Origin: Folioceros fuciformis
Lineage: Eukaryota > Anthocerotophyta > Anthocerotopsida > Anthocerotales
Reading direction: 5' to 3'
Length of the DNA: 60,710 nt
NCBI GenBank assembly: GCA_049999805.1
Contig: JBNGIO010006294.1
Span: forward strand, 1-60,710
Shown: piece after piece, positions 31,816 through 44,262 of the stretch
How positions within the stretch are numbered: the first letter of the stretch is position 1
Layout: each line of letters starts with the position of its first letter
Made by a program: the position numbers and the translations under genes
The notes under the pieces: model-generated
The model's database searches: none
Told to the model about the DNA's origin: nothing
What the model saw: the letters and a program-made list of their open reading frames with translations, nothing else

Positions 31816-33416
31816 ATGGCTGCCTCCTCCTTCTCTGCCCTTTCTCCCAAGCAAGTTGCCTTCTTCAACTCTCAAGGTGTGTGATGTTCCTGGTCCCGGG
31901 TCCAAAGTTCGGAGCTGAAATTCTGGTAATTCTGGGCGTGAATTTCTGGTGCCTCTGAGGAGTAGGTTACCTTGTGCTGGAGGACTTTGCAAGTGGGGAG
32001 GAATGTGAATCCTTAATTCGGAGGATGGAGACTTTGGTGGACAACTTCGACCCCTCCATCATATCCATATTCACTTCGGACGACAAGGTTTGGGTTCACG
32101 TCCTTCGCTTGCTGGGTATGGTGCACAAAGTTATACGGGCTGAGCGGACGAGTGTGGTGTCTATTGTGCAGAAGAGCAGTCTGGACTCTTACTTTTGGGA
32201 CAGTGCCAACAACATTTCCTTCTTCTTCGAGGGTGAGGACCAGATTCTTAACTCGTCACGGCAGCTTACACCGGGGGTAACTAAACTGAGTTGTTTCGTG
32301 CTGGTGCAGAAAAGGCGTTTGATGAACAAGGTGTTCTCAAGCAGCCTAAGGCGCTGTCAATCAACAAAGTTGGTCACGGTACGCCGTGTGGATGCCTGGC
32401 AACTCTCTCTTCGTCATGCGTCGCTAGGTATCATTTCGTACTATATGCACTCCGTTGGCCATAACAACTCATTGGCTTGCTTGCTGCATGACCTACCATA
32501 GCTCTCCACGACCTTGATCCAGTGTTCCACGAATACAGCTACTCTGATGCTATTAAAGGTTTGCTAGCATCGTTGAGGTACAGGAAACCAGGACTCATCC
32601 AGTCCATGCACATATTCAAGGTGGGGGAGTTGCCGGCAAATGCAAGTGTATCCTTGGAGTGGCAGTTTGACTCACTCGATGTACTGTCCAGCAACCTGGC
32701 ATAGGCGGAGAGGTGGTTCCTCATCAAGACAGCACATTTTTGTACACCAACCCGTCGTCGTGCATAGGATTGTGGCAAGCTCTGGAAGATGCCAACGTGG
32801 ACAATGGCTGTCTGTATGTTCTGCCTCAATCGCACAAAGGTTTTTCAAGCACTGGTCTTCTTCTTGTACTTTCGTGGCCTTTGCCTCCTCTTCGGCTCCG
32901 TAACGTTCCTTTTTTTCTGAATCATACGCTCCGTTGCTCCAGATGGGCTTTCCAGACGGTTTATCCGAGACAGTCAAGGCCACAGGTTTGATAAGGAGTC
33001 CTCAGCGTATGAGAGCTAGAAGTTTATACCTCTTGAGGTCAAGGCGGGCTCCTTAGTACTACTGCACGGAGAGCTTGTACATAGAAGGTGCATTACGGTG
33101 GCTTTGCCCCAGAAAAACAGGGCCTCTTGTTGTATGTAGCAGAAGATAACTCCTTGTGTACTCCTGCAGTTCAGAAAACAAATCCGCTAAATCCAGACAC
33201 GCGTACAGTGTTCATGCGGTGGAGATGAATCGCTGCACATGGGCTGAGGATAACTGGTAAGTCAATCCAGTGCCAGCATGGGATACTTTGTTCGTCCAAG
33301 ACTTTTGACGGGCTTCATCTATGGGGCAGACGAGTCTGACCTTAACCTACACGTACAGGCTGCAGAGGAGTTTGGACTTTCCCCTGCAACCCATCAACCT
33401 AGACACGTCTGGTTGA
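31816..33416 (+). CDS. Phytanoyl-CoA 2-hydroxylase (PhyH) family dioxygenase, 9 exons, with one in-frame stop
   Basis: Fe(II)/2-oxoglutarate oxygenase of the PhyH family; the plant enzyme alpha-hydroxylates phytanoyl-CoA, probably in peroxisomes. Exons: 31816-31876, 31966-32087, 32172-32232, 32310-32378, 32502-32620, 32692-32839, 32943-33087, 33170-33256 and 33359-33416, about 289 codons, close to the Arabidopsis length. Exon 6 has VVPHQD (iron ligands His and Asp), exon 7 has [12 protein letters not shown] (third iron His) and exon 8 has SRHAYS (2-oxoglutarate Arg). Exon 7 also contains TAG at 33017-33019, where related proteins have Gln or a similar residue and where a single C-to-T change explains it. 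All splice sites are intact, so this is either a very young null allele, a base error, or a truncated product missing a metal ligand. Confidence 0.88.
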
Positions 33417-34003
33417 AGTTCAGCTCGTCATGCATTCTGAAACATTCTGATGAGATACAATTTAAAGAGCTGTATAGTGATGGCACGGAACGTGACCAGG
33501 GAAAGGACAATTGTCATAGAAGGAAGAGGCCCCAGGGGCATTGATGCAACCATGTGACTTCTTCAGAGACCCTCCTAAATGCCTCCATTGGTGGAGAGGA
33601 GGATCCTGCCAGTTGTCAGGCTGGGCACCCCCCCTAGTGAATTTTCTGGATTTCACCATCGTGTAAAAACGATACAGATTAGCTATGGTGCGAAAGGATG
33701 ACGACACCATCGTCTTCTAGGGCTAACACAAGCATCCTCGCGCTGTGTGCCAAGTGTGCTACCCTGCCCGCGGTGAAGGGAGGCCGCGTGGCGGTGAAAG
33801 GGTCATTTGCAACAGAGCTTGACTCCTGGAGGCCTGTACCGACTCCATTCAGACCAGCCGTTAATTGAGACTGGGGACTGCTCCCCCTTTGTTAAGGCAA
33901 CACTCCCGGGACATCCCAGGACCTGCGCTGACACAAGGAACGAGCTCAGGCATCAGAATTTCGGTGACTCAATTCTTCGTTGAAAGAGCTGGCGTGGAGA
34001 GCG
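33417..34003. other. Spacer between PhyH and MDHAR
   Basis: About 590 bp with no recognisable frame. It probably includes the PhyH 3' untranslated region and the MDHAR promoter. Confidence 0.5.
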
Positions 34004-36856
<2,853 letters not shown>

Positions 36857-37394
36857 TTTTCGATGTACATTACGTACTTTCTGGGCTAACGCAACTCAAA
36901 GGTTTGATTGATCACGAGCAAACCTCGAAGCTTTTACCGCATGGACATGGAAAGTTGTCAGCAGGTTATGTGGATGTGTTTCAGAAGAAGACAAAGTTTC
37001 CGAAAGGACCACGGAATCCGCACGAAATTGATCAATATCCATGTGTTCCCGAACTCCAGGGTGGATTTGGCGTACATCTGTTATTTAGATTCGGCTTGAC
37101 GATCGTGTGTGAGCGCCGTAGCCAGACGCTATGGTAGACTGCCGGAGTCTTTGAAATAAATTTGTTTGATCGTTTGTACTGCACCAGGAGCAGAGGACTT
37201 TCCGCGTCGTTATTGGGTCCAGTCAGGAGTTCATCTTGTGATCTCAGGTCTTCATACGAAAGGCATCGATGCGTTTGCGCATTATCGGTTCGGAATTTCG
37301 CAGCCACTCTCCGGTTTCACACCCAACTCGGGATCCAGACCGTTTGGGACTCCAGGAATGATGTGGAAACCCTAACACGTGGAAGTAGATATCA
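36857..37394. other. Spacer after MDHAR
   Basis: No gene recognised. A 69-codon plus frame at 37166-37375 has no domain I recognise and no supporting splice context. Confidence 0.5.
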
Positions 37395-37925
37395 CAGGAC
37401 ATGTCATGGCTTGTCGTCGATCATCGGAGTGTCAGCCATAGGATGAAAGCGTGGATGGCTGTCTTGACATTTGCCACCCTTCGCAACCCTAAGCATGTCT
37501 TCGGGTTGGGATGCTCCGATCTGGAAGGAGATACTGGACAAAGCAAGCATACTGGAGACAGCAAGAAACGTCCTCGCCCTTGTAAGCCTGCAAAAGGATC
37601 GCGCCTACCTCTGGTATGAGGAGCCAAGTGCAAAACAGCCTCAGCAGGGCAAGGCTATCGGCGAGCTCCGCAAAAGCTTCCGTCATGGAGCAAACGGAAT
37701 CAGTGCCATCCGTCCCCTCAATTCCAACCAAGTCCGCCATCTCCTCGTAAATTCGCGCTGAGCTGATGCAGATTCACACCACGTAAAGCCCATGGCACCC
37801 CACACCCAGTCTCCAAGCTGCAGAGGCACATCAGTAGCCCACTGCATGATAGCATACGCTGCATCCCTTCCCTCGCGGCCATTCCCAACCCGAAGCCTTT
37901 CGGGTTATATCCAAACGATGGTGCA
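37395..37925 (-). pseudogene. HflX pseudogene fragment (exon 1 end to exon 3, introns retained)
   Basis: The minus strand is collinear with the HflX gene from about 4340 to 4830, including intronic sequence: AATGGCCGCGAGG, CTTGGAGACTGGGTGTGGGGTGCCAT (intron 1), TTTACGAGGAGATGGCGGACTTGGTTGGAATTGAG (exon 2), CATACCAGAGGTAGGCGC (exon 2 donor), and ATCCCAACCCGAAGACAT (exon 3). The donor of intron 1 is mutated and exon 2 contains insertions and substitutions. Retained introns mean a DNA-level duplication, not retroposition. Orientation is opposite to the parent about 33 kb away. Confidence 0.9.
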
Positions 37926-38897
37926 GCCCTATATACGTCAGGTGTCGTGCAACAGTTACTTGCTCGTTTCACAAACTGTTTCCGGTAAAGAGATTGGGGA
38001 TGCTCGATCTCGTGTGGTTCGTCCTCTTCGTGGCAGCTCTCGCCAGGTGACAAGTTGTCGACCATTATTCTGCGAGCCTCGATCATGCGAACCCTCCAGC
38101 GGGACGTCAGGGCAAGTCCCACTGACTATCCAGATCTGCCAGCTGTCAGGATCCCTCCCTGCAGCAGCTCCTGGCAAGCGTGGGCAGGGAAAAGCCTTTG
38201 AGACGATATACACGCGTCAGCGTCGGACGGAGGGCTTCAAAGCCTAGAGAAAATCAGGCACCTGAGGTCTATTCAGCTGGAGGCCAAGAGTGATCAAAGA
38301 CCAGCTGGACTCGCAGGAAATGGTGCCCTGTCGCAAGAGGAACAGAGCTTTGCGAGAGGAGGTGGCCCAAACACCAAGTAATTTCTTTCGTGAGATAGTT
38401 CTGGGTCAAATCCATCGAGGCCAGATGATAGCCATCTCCAGGAATTGTCGCATGCCGGAACGACCTGAGCAGGAACTTGATCGCAGCCTCAAGTATGTCG
38501 TACTTGGCTTGTCTACAGAGAACTGACAAGAAGCAAGGTGGAAAGGAGGCCTTGCGTTCGGGCCGAAACAAAGAAAACAGCAGAGCTCAGAGCTTTTGGA
38601 CCTCTGAACATCTACACCATGTAGACTCTGCCTTGGGCGAGAGCCCGGCTGCCATCCTTATCAACCCAAGGCTCCCAAAATTGCGTAAACATTGTACATA
38701 CTGACAATCAGCTAACTTCAAACCCCTATCTGAACTATATCTCAACCTTGCGAAGTCCAAATCAATTTGCCAGCCTTAGTTTTCCGGACCGGTAAAAGTC
38801 ACCTAATGAAAACGCCACTCAAAAAAGGGCGCCATTCTCACGCTTGAAAAGCCGGCAACCCTACTGATTCTGACCGGCTGTAGCGCAGCCTATGCCT
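37926..38897. other. Spacer between HflX pseudogene and ASF1
   Basis: No recognised gene. Weak similarity to HflX exon 1 may extend a little beyond 37925. A minus frame at 38269-38571 has no recognisable domain. Confidence 0.5.
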
Positions 38898-39869
38898 CTA
38901 AGGAAAGAAGGACGGCTGGGTGAAACTTGATTGGACCTGCTGGGAGAAGGCTCCAGCAGGGGCCTGCTGCTGCTGAGAAAAGGCACCGGGAGCCTGCTGT
39001 GGGAAAGCAGCGGGAGTCTGCTGAGGGAAAGAGGCAGGGGCCTGCGGCAGGAAAGTGGGAGCAGCTGTTGGAATAGAGGCACCCGGAGAGTTGAATACAA
39101 TAGGAAACTTGGTGACCCGAGGCTTGTCTGCCAAGATGTTGCGCTGGACCTTGTCAATCTGGACCTTTGCCGGTGGATCTTCTCGCAGTTGCTCATCAAC
39201 GTAGTCAATGTTAACGTAGTATCCAACCTTCAGGAACTCCTGCCCAAGATAAGAACATGTCAACAGCAGGACGGTAACACCGAGAATATCTTCCTCTGGA
39301 ATTTTGTCATGTTGAGGGGGATCTGCCTGCATAATCACAAACGAGCCATAAGCGTCATGGACACAAAACCGACCACCATACCAGAAATCTCTGATCAACC
39401 CTACTTCCGGAAGCCAAAGTGTTTGTGCCTGCTGGCTGCGAAAACAAAGAACCACACAAGGAAGAAATATACCTGGAACACAAACCGGTAATTACCGATG
39501 TTGAGCGGACCAACCAGAACACTCTCCAACACCTGGTCATACTTCTCATCCTCGGCTGAGCCTACATAGATAAGCTTCCACTCCAAGTCTGCAAAGCAAA
39601 CAGAAAAGGATTGGACATGAGACCCCCCCAACAATCGTCCATCTCAACAGGCAACATCCTCCACATTCTGTGCACAAAACGCCCTCGACAATTTGACCTA
39701 AACCATTGTCGTGAACGCCACCAACCCAACCGAAGGAAAAGGCAAGGCACGGACACTCACCATCTTCCAGAGGCACGAGACACTCGTAAGATATCTCAAA
39801 CTGGAAAGGATTCTGGAACATTGAAGGGTTGTCCAGCACAGCGACATTGGTGACATTGATGGCACTCAT
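38898..39869 (-). CDS. ASF1: Histone chaperone ASF1, 3 exons
   Basis: Nuclear chaperone that carries H3-H4 dimers during replication-coupled and other nucleosome assembly. Exons on the minus strand: 39761-39869, 39473-39588 and 38898-39326, giving 217 residues. The conserved immunoglobulin-like core spans residues 1-~155 with near-canonical segments MSAINVTNVAVLDNP, NPFQFEISYECL, DLEWKLIYVGSAEDE, NYRFVFQADPP, GVTVLLLTCSY and RVTKFPI. The tail (about 60 residues) is made of Pro-Gln-Ala-Phe repeats such as APASFPQQTPAAFPQQ instead of the acidic tail of many ASF1 proteins. The start is fixed by the universally conserved MSA/MSAV N-terminus. Confidence 0.96.
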
Positions 39870-41036
39870 CTTGTCCCCCCAAACGAACCTCTCTACGTAG
39901 CAGAGACCAGCTACGAGTGTCACGGGAATAGGACACCACTTCGTGTGTTTTTAAGTTAAACACGAAGACCTCTTCTGCTTCGACTTCTGCTGCTGGAGTC
40001 GGGATTTGCTCTGCTGTTACGAGTCCCGCCACCGCATCCTGCCGTTAAGGCTGTAGCTCCGCTTCTACCGAATGTGCTAGCCTGGCCACGCCCACTCGCC
40101 TCTCAAGCCTGCAGGATAGCTAATACGTCCAACATATAATATGATGTACTCTTCTCCAGCCTCTCGTGTGTTGTACATATATAGCAAGAGATTTACATCT
40201 CGGTGTATAAATTAGGTCTTCCCAGACAAACTACATCACGCCAACTGATGAGGAAGGTCTCGGACACAGGGCTCGGTTCCTCGCTCCTCGAATCGGCCTT
40301 TCGCTCTCCCGGGTTTCCGAAATCTTGGGAAATCCGGCGGCCGGAAACACCCCCGTCTGCTATTCGCCGCCTTCAACTTTTCGTTGCTCAGCAAGCGACG
40401 CGCTTCTTCGGAGTCGTGTCGGTAGGCGTAGGACCACTGGAGTGCCTTACTTCTGTTGTTACGTTGTCAGCAAGAACTCTTAGAGACAAGAACAAGATGG
40501 GGTGGACCTAGATGGAATGAAGCCCCGTGGGGTCACAACCCTGGTGTTACGATGACGCTTTCAGTTTGTTACGAAGCGCAAACGTGATGTAGAACTTCTT
40601 TCAGTTGAACGTTCTGGAACCTGCAGGCTCAACTACCCAAGAATACCCCGGGCGAGAGCGTTTTGCATTTGCTTATCGACGGTTTCTGTGTCTCTGAAAG
40701 CTTCGGCCACCTTACCAATGCTGCTGGAGTTGCGTTCAGCCTAGCTGCGTTCGCATTTGCAGCTTGCAACAGCTTAGAACCCGCGTTAGGTGCGTCAGGG
40801 AGTGCAACACTCCACGAATATGCAAATAAAGTTTGTGAAGCTCCCAAGGCTAGCTGGAAGTGCGTGATTGGAGACTTGCGCGTTGCTGAGCAACCAGTGA
40901 CGACACTGGATTCCGGAGGGGAAGGGCAACTGCGTTCGCATTTGAGAACTGTACACAGTGCCTTGGAATGTCCCAAGTGACAGATTCGTTGGACATACAC
41001 CTGCGCATACACGCTCCGCGAGGCGTGCATTCTGGT
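39870..41036. other. Spacer between ASF1 and PPR gene 4
   Basis: Contains the probable ASF1 promoter and the 3' flank of PPR gene 4. A 105-codon plus frame at 40663-40980 has no recognisable domain and lies antisense to the likely PPR 3' untranslated region. I do not call it. Confidence 0.5.
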
Positions 41037-43910
41037 TCAGCCTTGCTTCTCATCCCCAACCAGAAAGCTATGCACCAGTCCATCGTTGTCCGTCCACCAA
41101 CTCTGACCAGGCTGCTTCATTGCCCTCATTCTTGTCCTCCTCGCCTGAATTTCCTCCGCCTTCTCCCACATCTGGGCACCAACATATATGTTGGACATCA
41201 AAACATGTGCTGCGACGTCTTCCTCCTGCATCTTCACTGCTTCGCTAAAGGCAGTGCATCCCACCTCCACGTTGCTCCACTTCTGACAAGCACCCAACAA
41301 GGTATGCCAAACTGCAGCATCAGGCCACATGGGCATTGATCTTACTAAAGCTAGGGCTTCATCCAGCTGTCCTGCTCGCCCCAGAAGATCCACCATGCAT
41401 GTGTAGTGCTCCTCTGTGGGAGTGATGCCATACTCTCTGCTCATAGCCTTAAAGTCCTCCCATCCTCTCTCCACTAGACCCACATGACTGCATACAGTGA
41501 GCACACTAAGGAATGTGACGCCATCTGGCTGCATGCCATCCTGTTTCATGTTGTGGAACAAGTTGAAGACCACGTCAGTCTCTCCTTGACAACTGTAGCC
41601 CGCGATCAGCGCATTCCAGGTGACGAGGTTTTTCTCAGGAAGCGCATCGAACACCTGCTGCGCATCAACCATGCTTCCAGACTTTCCGTACATGTTAATC
41701 AAACTGCCAGCCACGAACAGATTGGCTTGAAGGCCTTGTTCTACAATCTGTGCATGTAGTTGCTTTCCCAGACACAAAGCTGCCACATTTGCACATGCCT
41801 GCAGAAGACACACAAACGTCATCGAATCAGGTACAGACATGCCTTCTTCAAGCATGGCACTATATACACGAAGGGCTTCCTGACCCATGCCCTGCTTCGA
41901 ATATCCTGCTATCAGGGCAGTCCACGTTACAAGATCCTTGTGTACAAGCCTGTCAAACATAATTTGAGCATCTTCCATGCTGCCGCACTTTGCATACATA
42001 TTCACCAAACTGCTGGCCACAAACACATCAGCTTCATGCTCTCCTCCTCTTATCTGTGTGTAAAGCTGATGCCCAAACTCCAGAGCTGGGGTGCCCACAC
42101 TTGCACATGCCTGCAGCAGGGACACAAATGTGACTCCGTTGGGTACAACGATGTCCTGTTCTTGCATAGCACGGTAGAGACGCAGAGCTTCCTGCCCCAT
42201 GCCCTGCTGGGAATAACCTGCTATCATGGCGTTCCACGTCACCACGTGTTTTTGGCCGAGGCCATCGAACACCCTCTGAGCATCCTCCAAGCTGCCACAC
42301 TTGGCGTACATGTTGACCAAACTGCTAGCTACAAACGTATCAACTTCAAGTCCCTGTTTTCCAATTTGTGCATGAAGCTGCTTCCCCTTCTCCAAGGCAG
42401 GGGCCCCAACGCCTGCACATGCCTGCAGGAGGCACACCAACGCCGTGGAATCCAGTACAACAGTGCCTTCCTTTTGCATGGCACTGTGAAGACGAAGGGC
42501 TTCCTGCCCCTTGCCTTGCTGGGAGTACCCAGCAATCAAGGTAGTCCAAGTAACCACATCTTTTTGACCGAGTTTGTCAAACACTCTCTGCGCATCTTCC
42601 AAGCTGCCACACTGTGCATACATGTTCACCAAACTGTTGGCTACAAAACCATGGGCTTCACATCCTAGTTCTCTGATGTGCGCATGAAGCAGCTTCCCCT
42701 TCTCCAACGCTGAGTTCCCCACACTCGCACATGCCTGCAGGAGGCACACAAATGTCACAGAATCAGGTACATGGATGCCTTCTTCCAGCATGGCACTGTA
42801 GAGACGAAGGGCTTCCCTGCCCAAGCCCTTTTGGGAATACCCGGCTATCATGGTGGTCCACGTGATCACATCTTTGTGACCAAGGCCGTCAAAGACTCTC
42901 TGAGCCTCTTCCAAGCTGCCACACTTTGCATACATGTCCACCAAGCAGCTGCAAACGAACAAATTAGGCTGCACATCACTCGCTAACACATCAGCATGCA
43001 CCTTCTGCCCAGTTTTCAAGTCTGATCGTCTTGCACAAGCCTGAAGGGCTGATACGAAAACATGACCATCTGGCTTCACACCTGACCTGCGCATCCTATG
43101 ATACAATCCTATCGCCTTCATGTCTTGTCCATGTTTGATATGCGCAGAGATGATGCCAGACCACGTGAAAGAATCCGGTTCGGAAATAGCTTCAAATGCA
43201 TCCATTGCGTCTTGCAGCCGGCCATGAGAAGCATACATTCGAAGAATGTGGAAGCCCAGAAACGTGTTAGAATGGTAGCCCTTTGCCACCGTGCAGGCGT
43301 GGACGCGGCGACCCAGAACAAGATCCTTGTTTACCACACATTTCTTCAGGACATGATACAAGAGAGATTTGGAAATGGTACGGTATGTCTGAACCAGAAC
43401 CTCCAAGGCCTCAACAGCCTCAGTGAGACGACCCTCGTGACAAAGCTTGCTCACGATTTCTGCCGTCACGCTACTACTGTCACCTGCAGGCCTACGAGAG
43501 TCAGGACCATCCCGTAAACTCCTGTCGGAGCCACAACCACCCATCCCCATGTCCTGATCAGCAGGGTGCACATCCATCCAACCCGGCTTGTAGAAGTCGT
43601 TCAACCAGAGGGCCTCCTGGGAGTGCTTAAGCCGGATATTCGGCAAACGCACACTCTCCTTCTTCTTCAGCCTGTTCCCACGCCCAAATGTTGGGTCCCC
43701 AACAACTTGTCGCCCACAACCCTTGCTGGTTGCTGTCTCTCCAACCAAACGAGCTCTTGGCTGACTTGCAAGGGTGCTGCACCTCCCGACTTGGTTGTGC
43801 GCCAACGGTGGGTTCTTCCAAGTCTGCCGAGCTGTAGCTCTTCCCACAACACTCGTTGCCCCAGCAGCCATAGCTCGCGGGAGCGCGTGCGGAGCTATGG
43901 CAAATTGCAT
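41037..43910 (-). CDS. PLS-class PPR protein ending after the PG box, no DYW domain (PPR gene 4)
   Basis: Single exon, 957 residues (ATG at 43910; a second ATG at residue 14). Residues ~71-112 match the PDF-like block of the other three proteins (GDPTFGRGNRLKKK, QEALWLN, KPGWMD), but the WWD core is lost and PDF has become PNI. A long PLS array follows with repeated CLVDMYAKCGSLEEAQRVFD-type S motifs and QACA-type L motifs. E1/E2 motifs follow, then a classical box reading KQPGQSWW, and the frame stops about 20 residues later. It therefore binds RNA but lacks its own deaminase domain; family members of this type borrow a DYW domain in trans. It is the closest intact relative of relics A and B. 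Confidence 0.93.
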   Translation of the reverse strand: MQFAIAPHALPRAMAAGATSVVGRATARQTWKNPPLAHNQVGRCSTLASQPRARLVGETATSKGCGRQVVGDPTFGRGNRLKKKESVRLPNIRLKHSQEALWLNDFYKPGWMDVHPADQDMGMGGCGSDRSLRDGPDSRRPAGDSSSVTAEIVSKLCHEGRLTEAVEALEVLVQTYRTISKSLLYHVLKKCVVNKDLVLGRRVHACTVAKGYHSNTFLGFHILRMYASHGRLQDAMDAFEAISEPDSFTWSGIISAHIKHGQDMKAIGLYHRMRRSGVKPDGHVFVSALQACARRSDLKTGQKVHADVLASDVQPNLFVCSCLVDMYAKCGSLEEAQRVFDGLGHKDVITWTTMIAGYSQKGLGREALRLYSAMLEEGIHVPDSVTFVCLLQACASVGNSALEKGKLLHAHIRELGCEAHGFVANSLVNMYAQCGSLEDAQRVFDKLGQKDVVTWTTLIAGYSQQGKGQEALRLHSAMQKEGTVVLDSTALVCLLQACAGVGAPALEKGKQLHAQIGKQGLEVDTFVASSLVNMYAKCGSLEDAQRVFDGLGQKHVVTWNAMIAGYSQQGMGQEALRLYRAMQEQDIVVPNGVTFVSLLQACASVGTPALEFGHQLYTQIRGGEHEADVFVASSLVNMYAKCGSMEDAQIMFDRLVHKDLVTWTALIAGYSKQGMGQEALRVYSAMLEEGMSVPDSMTFVCLLQACANVAALCLGKQLHAQIVEQGLQANLFVAGSLINMYGKSGSMVDAQQVFDALPEKNLVTWNALIAGYSCQGETDVVFNLFHNMKQDGMQPDGVTFLSVLTVCSHVGLVERGWEDFKAMSREYGITPTEEHYTCMVDLLGRAGQLDEALALVRSMPMWPDAAVWHTLLGACQKWSNVEVGCTAFSEAVKMQEEDVAAHVLMSNIYVGAQMWEKAEEIQARRTRMRAMKQPGQSWWTDNDGLVHSFLVGDEKQG

Positions 43911-44262
43911 GAATTTCTATCAGCTTCATGAGCGGACAGTCGATGTCTGTAGAGCTCATCGACAACCGTGTCGCAACACGCATGGTGCTGTAGGTGACAC
44001 TTCTAGCTCGCTCAAGAAAGTGGGCTCTGTAAGACGGTTGTGTAAGAAGTAGCTGGTTTGAAGCATCTCAAATCCCGTCTGGGCACAGGGTTCTTACCCT
44101 TTCGAGCGCAAGAAGTCTGGTGTACTTGACCTTTGCCAGTATATCCATCGATAGCCAACTCAACTACGGGTCGAGTTAACTAACCTGCATCCAGGGTTGA
44201 AGAGGGGACAGGGTTTATGTCAATGGCGAGCAGGAGCTCAAGCAGCAGCAGCTGCTGCAGCG
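43911..44262. promoter_or_regulatory. Divergent intergenic region between PPR gene 4 and the PPD gene
   Basis: About 350 bp between two divergent start codons, so both promoters lie here. An upstream ATG at 44223 opens a short frame that overlaps the PPD start in a different frame. Confidence 0.5.

Noticed and set aside
32943-33087. A tiny intron that would remove the PhyH TAG
   Set aside because: The only GT...AG pair available would span about 31 bases, too short to splice, and would delete conserved residues.
40663-40980. 105-codon plus frame beside PPR gene 4
   Set aside because: No domain or splice context; lies opposite the PPR 3' flank.
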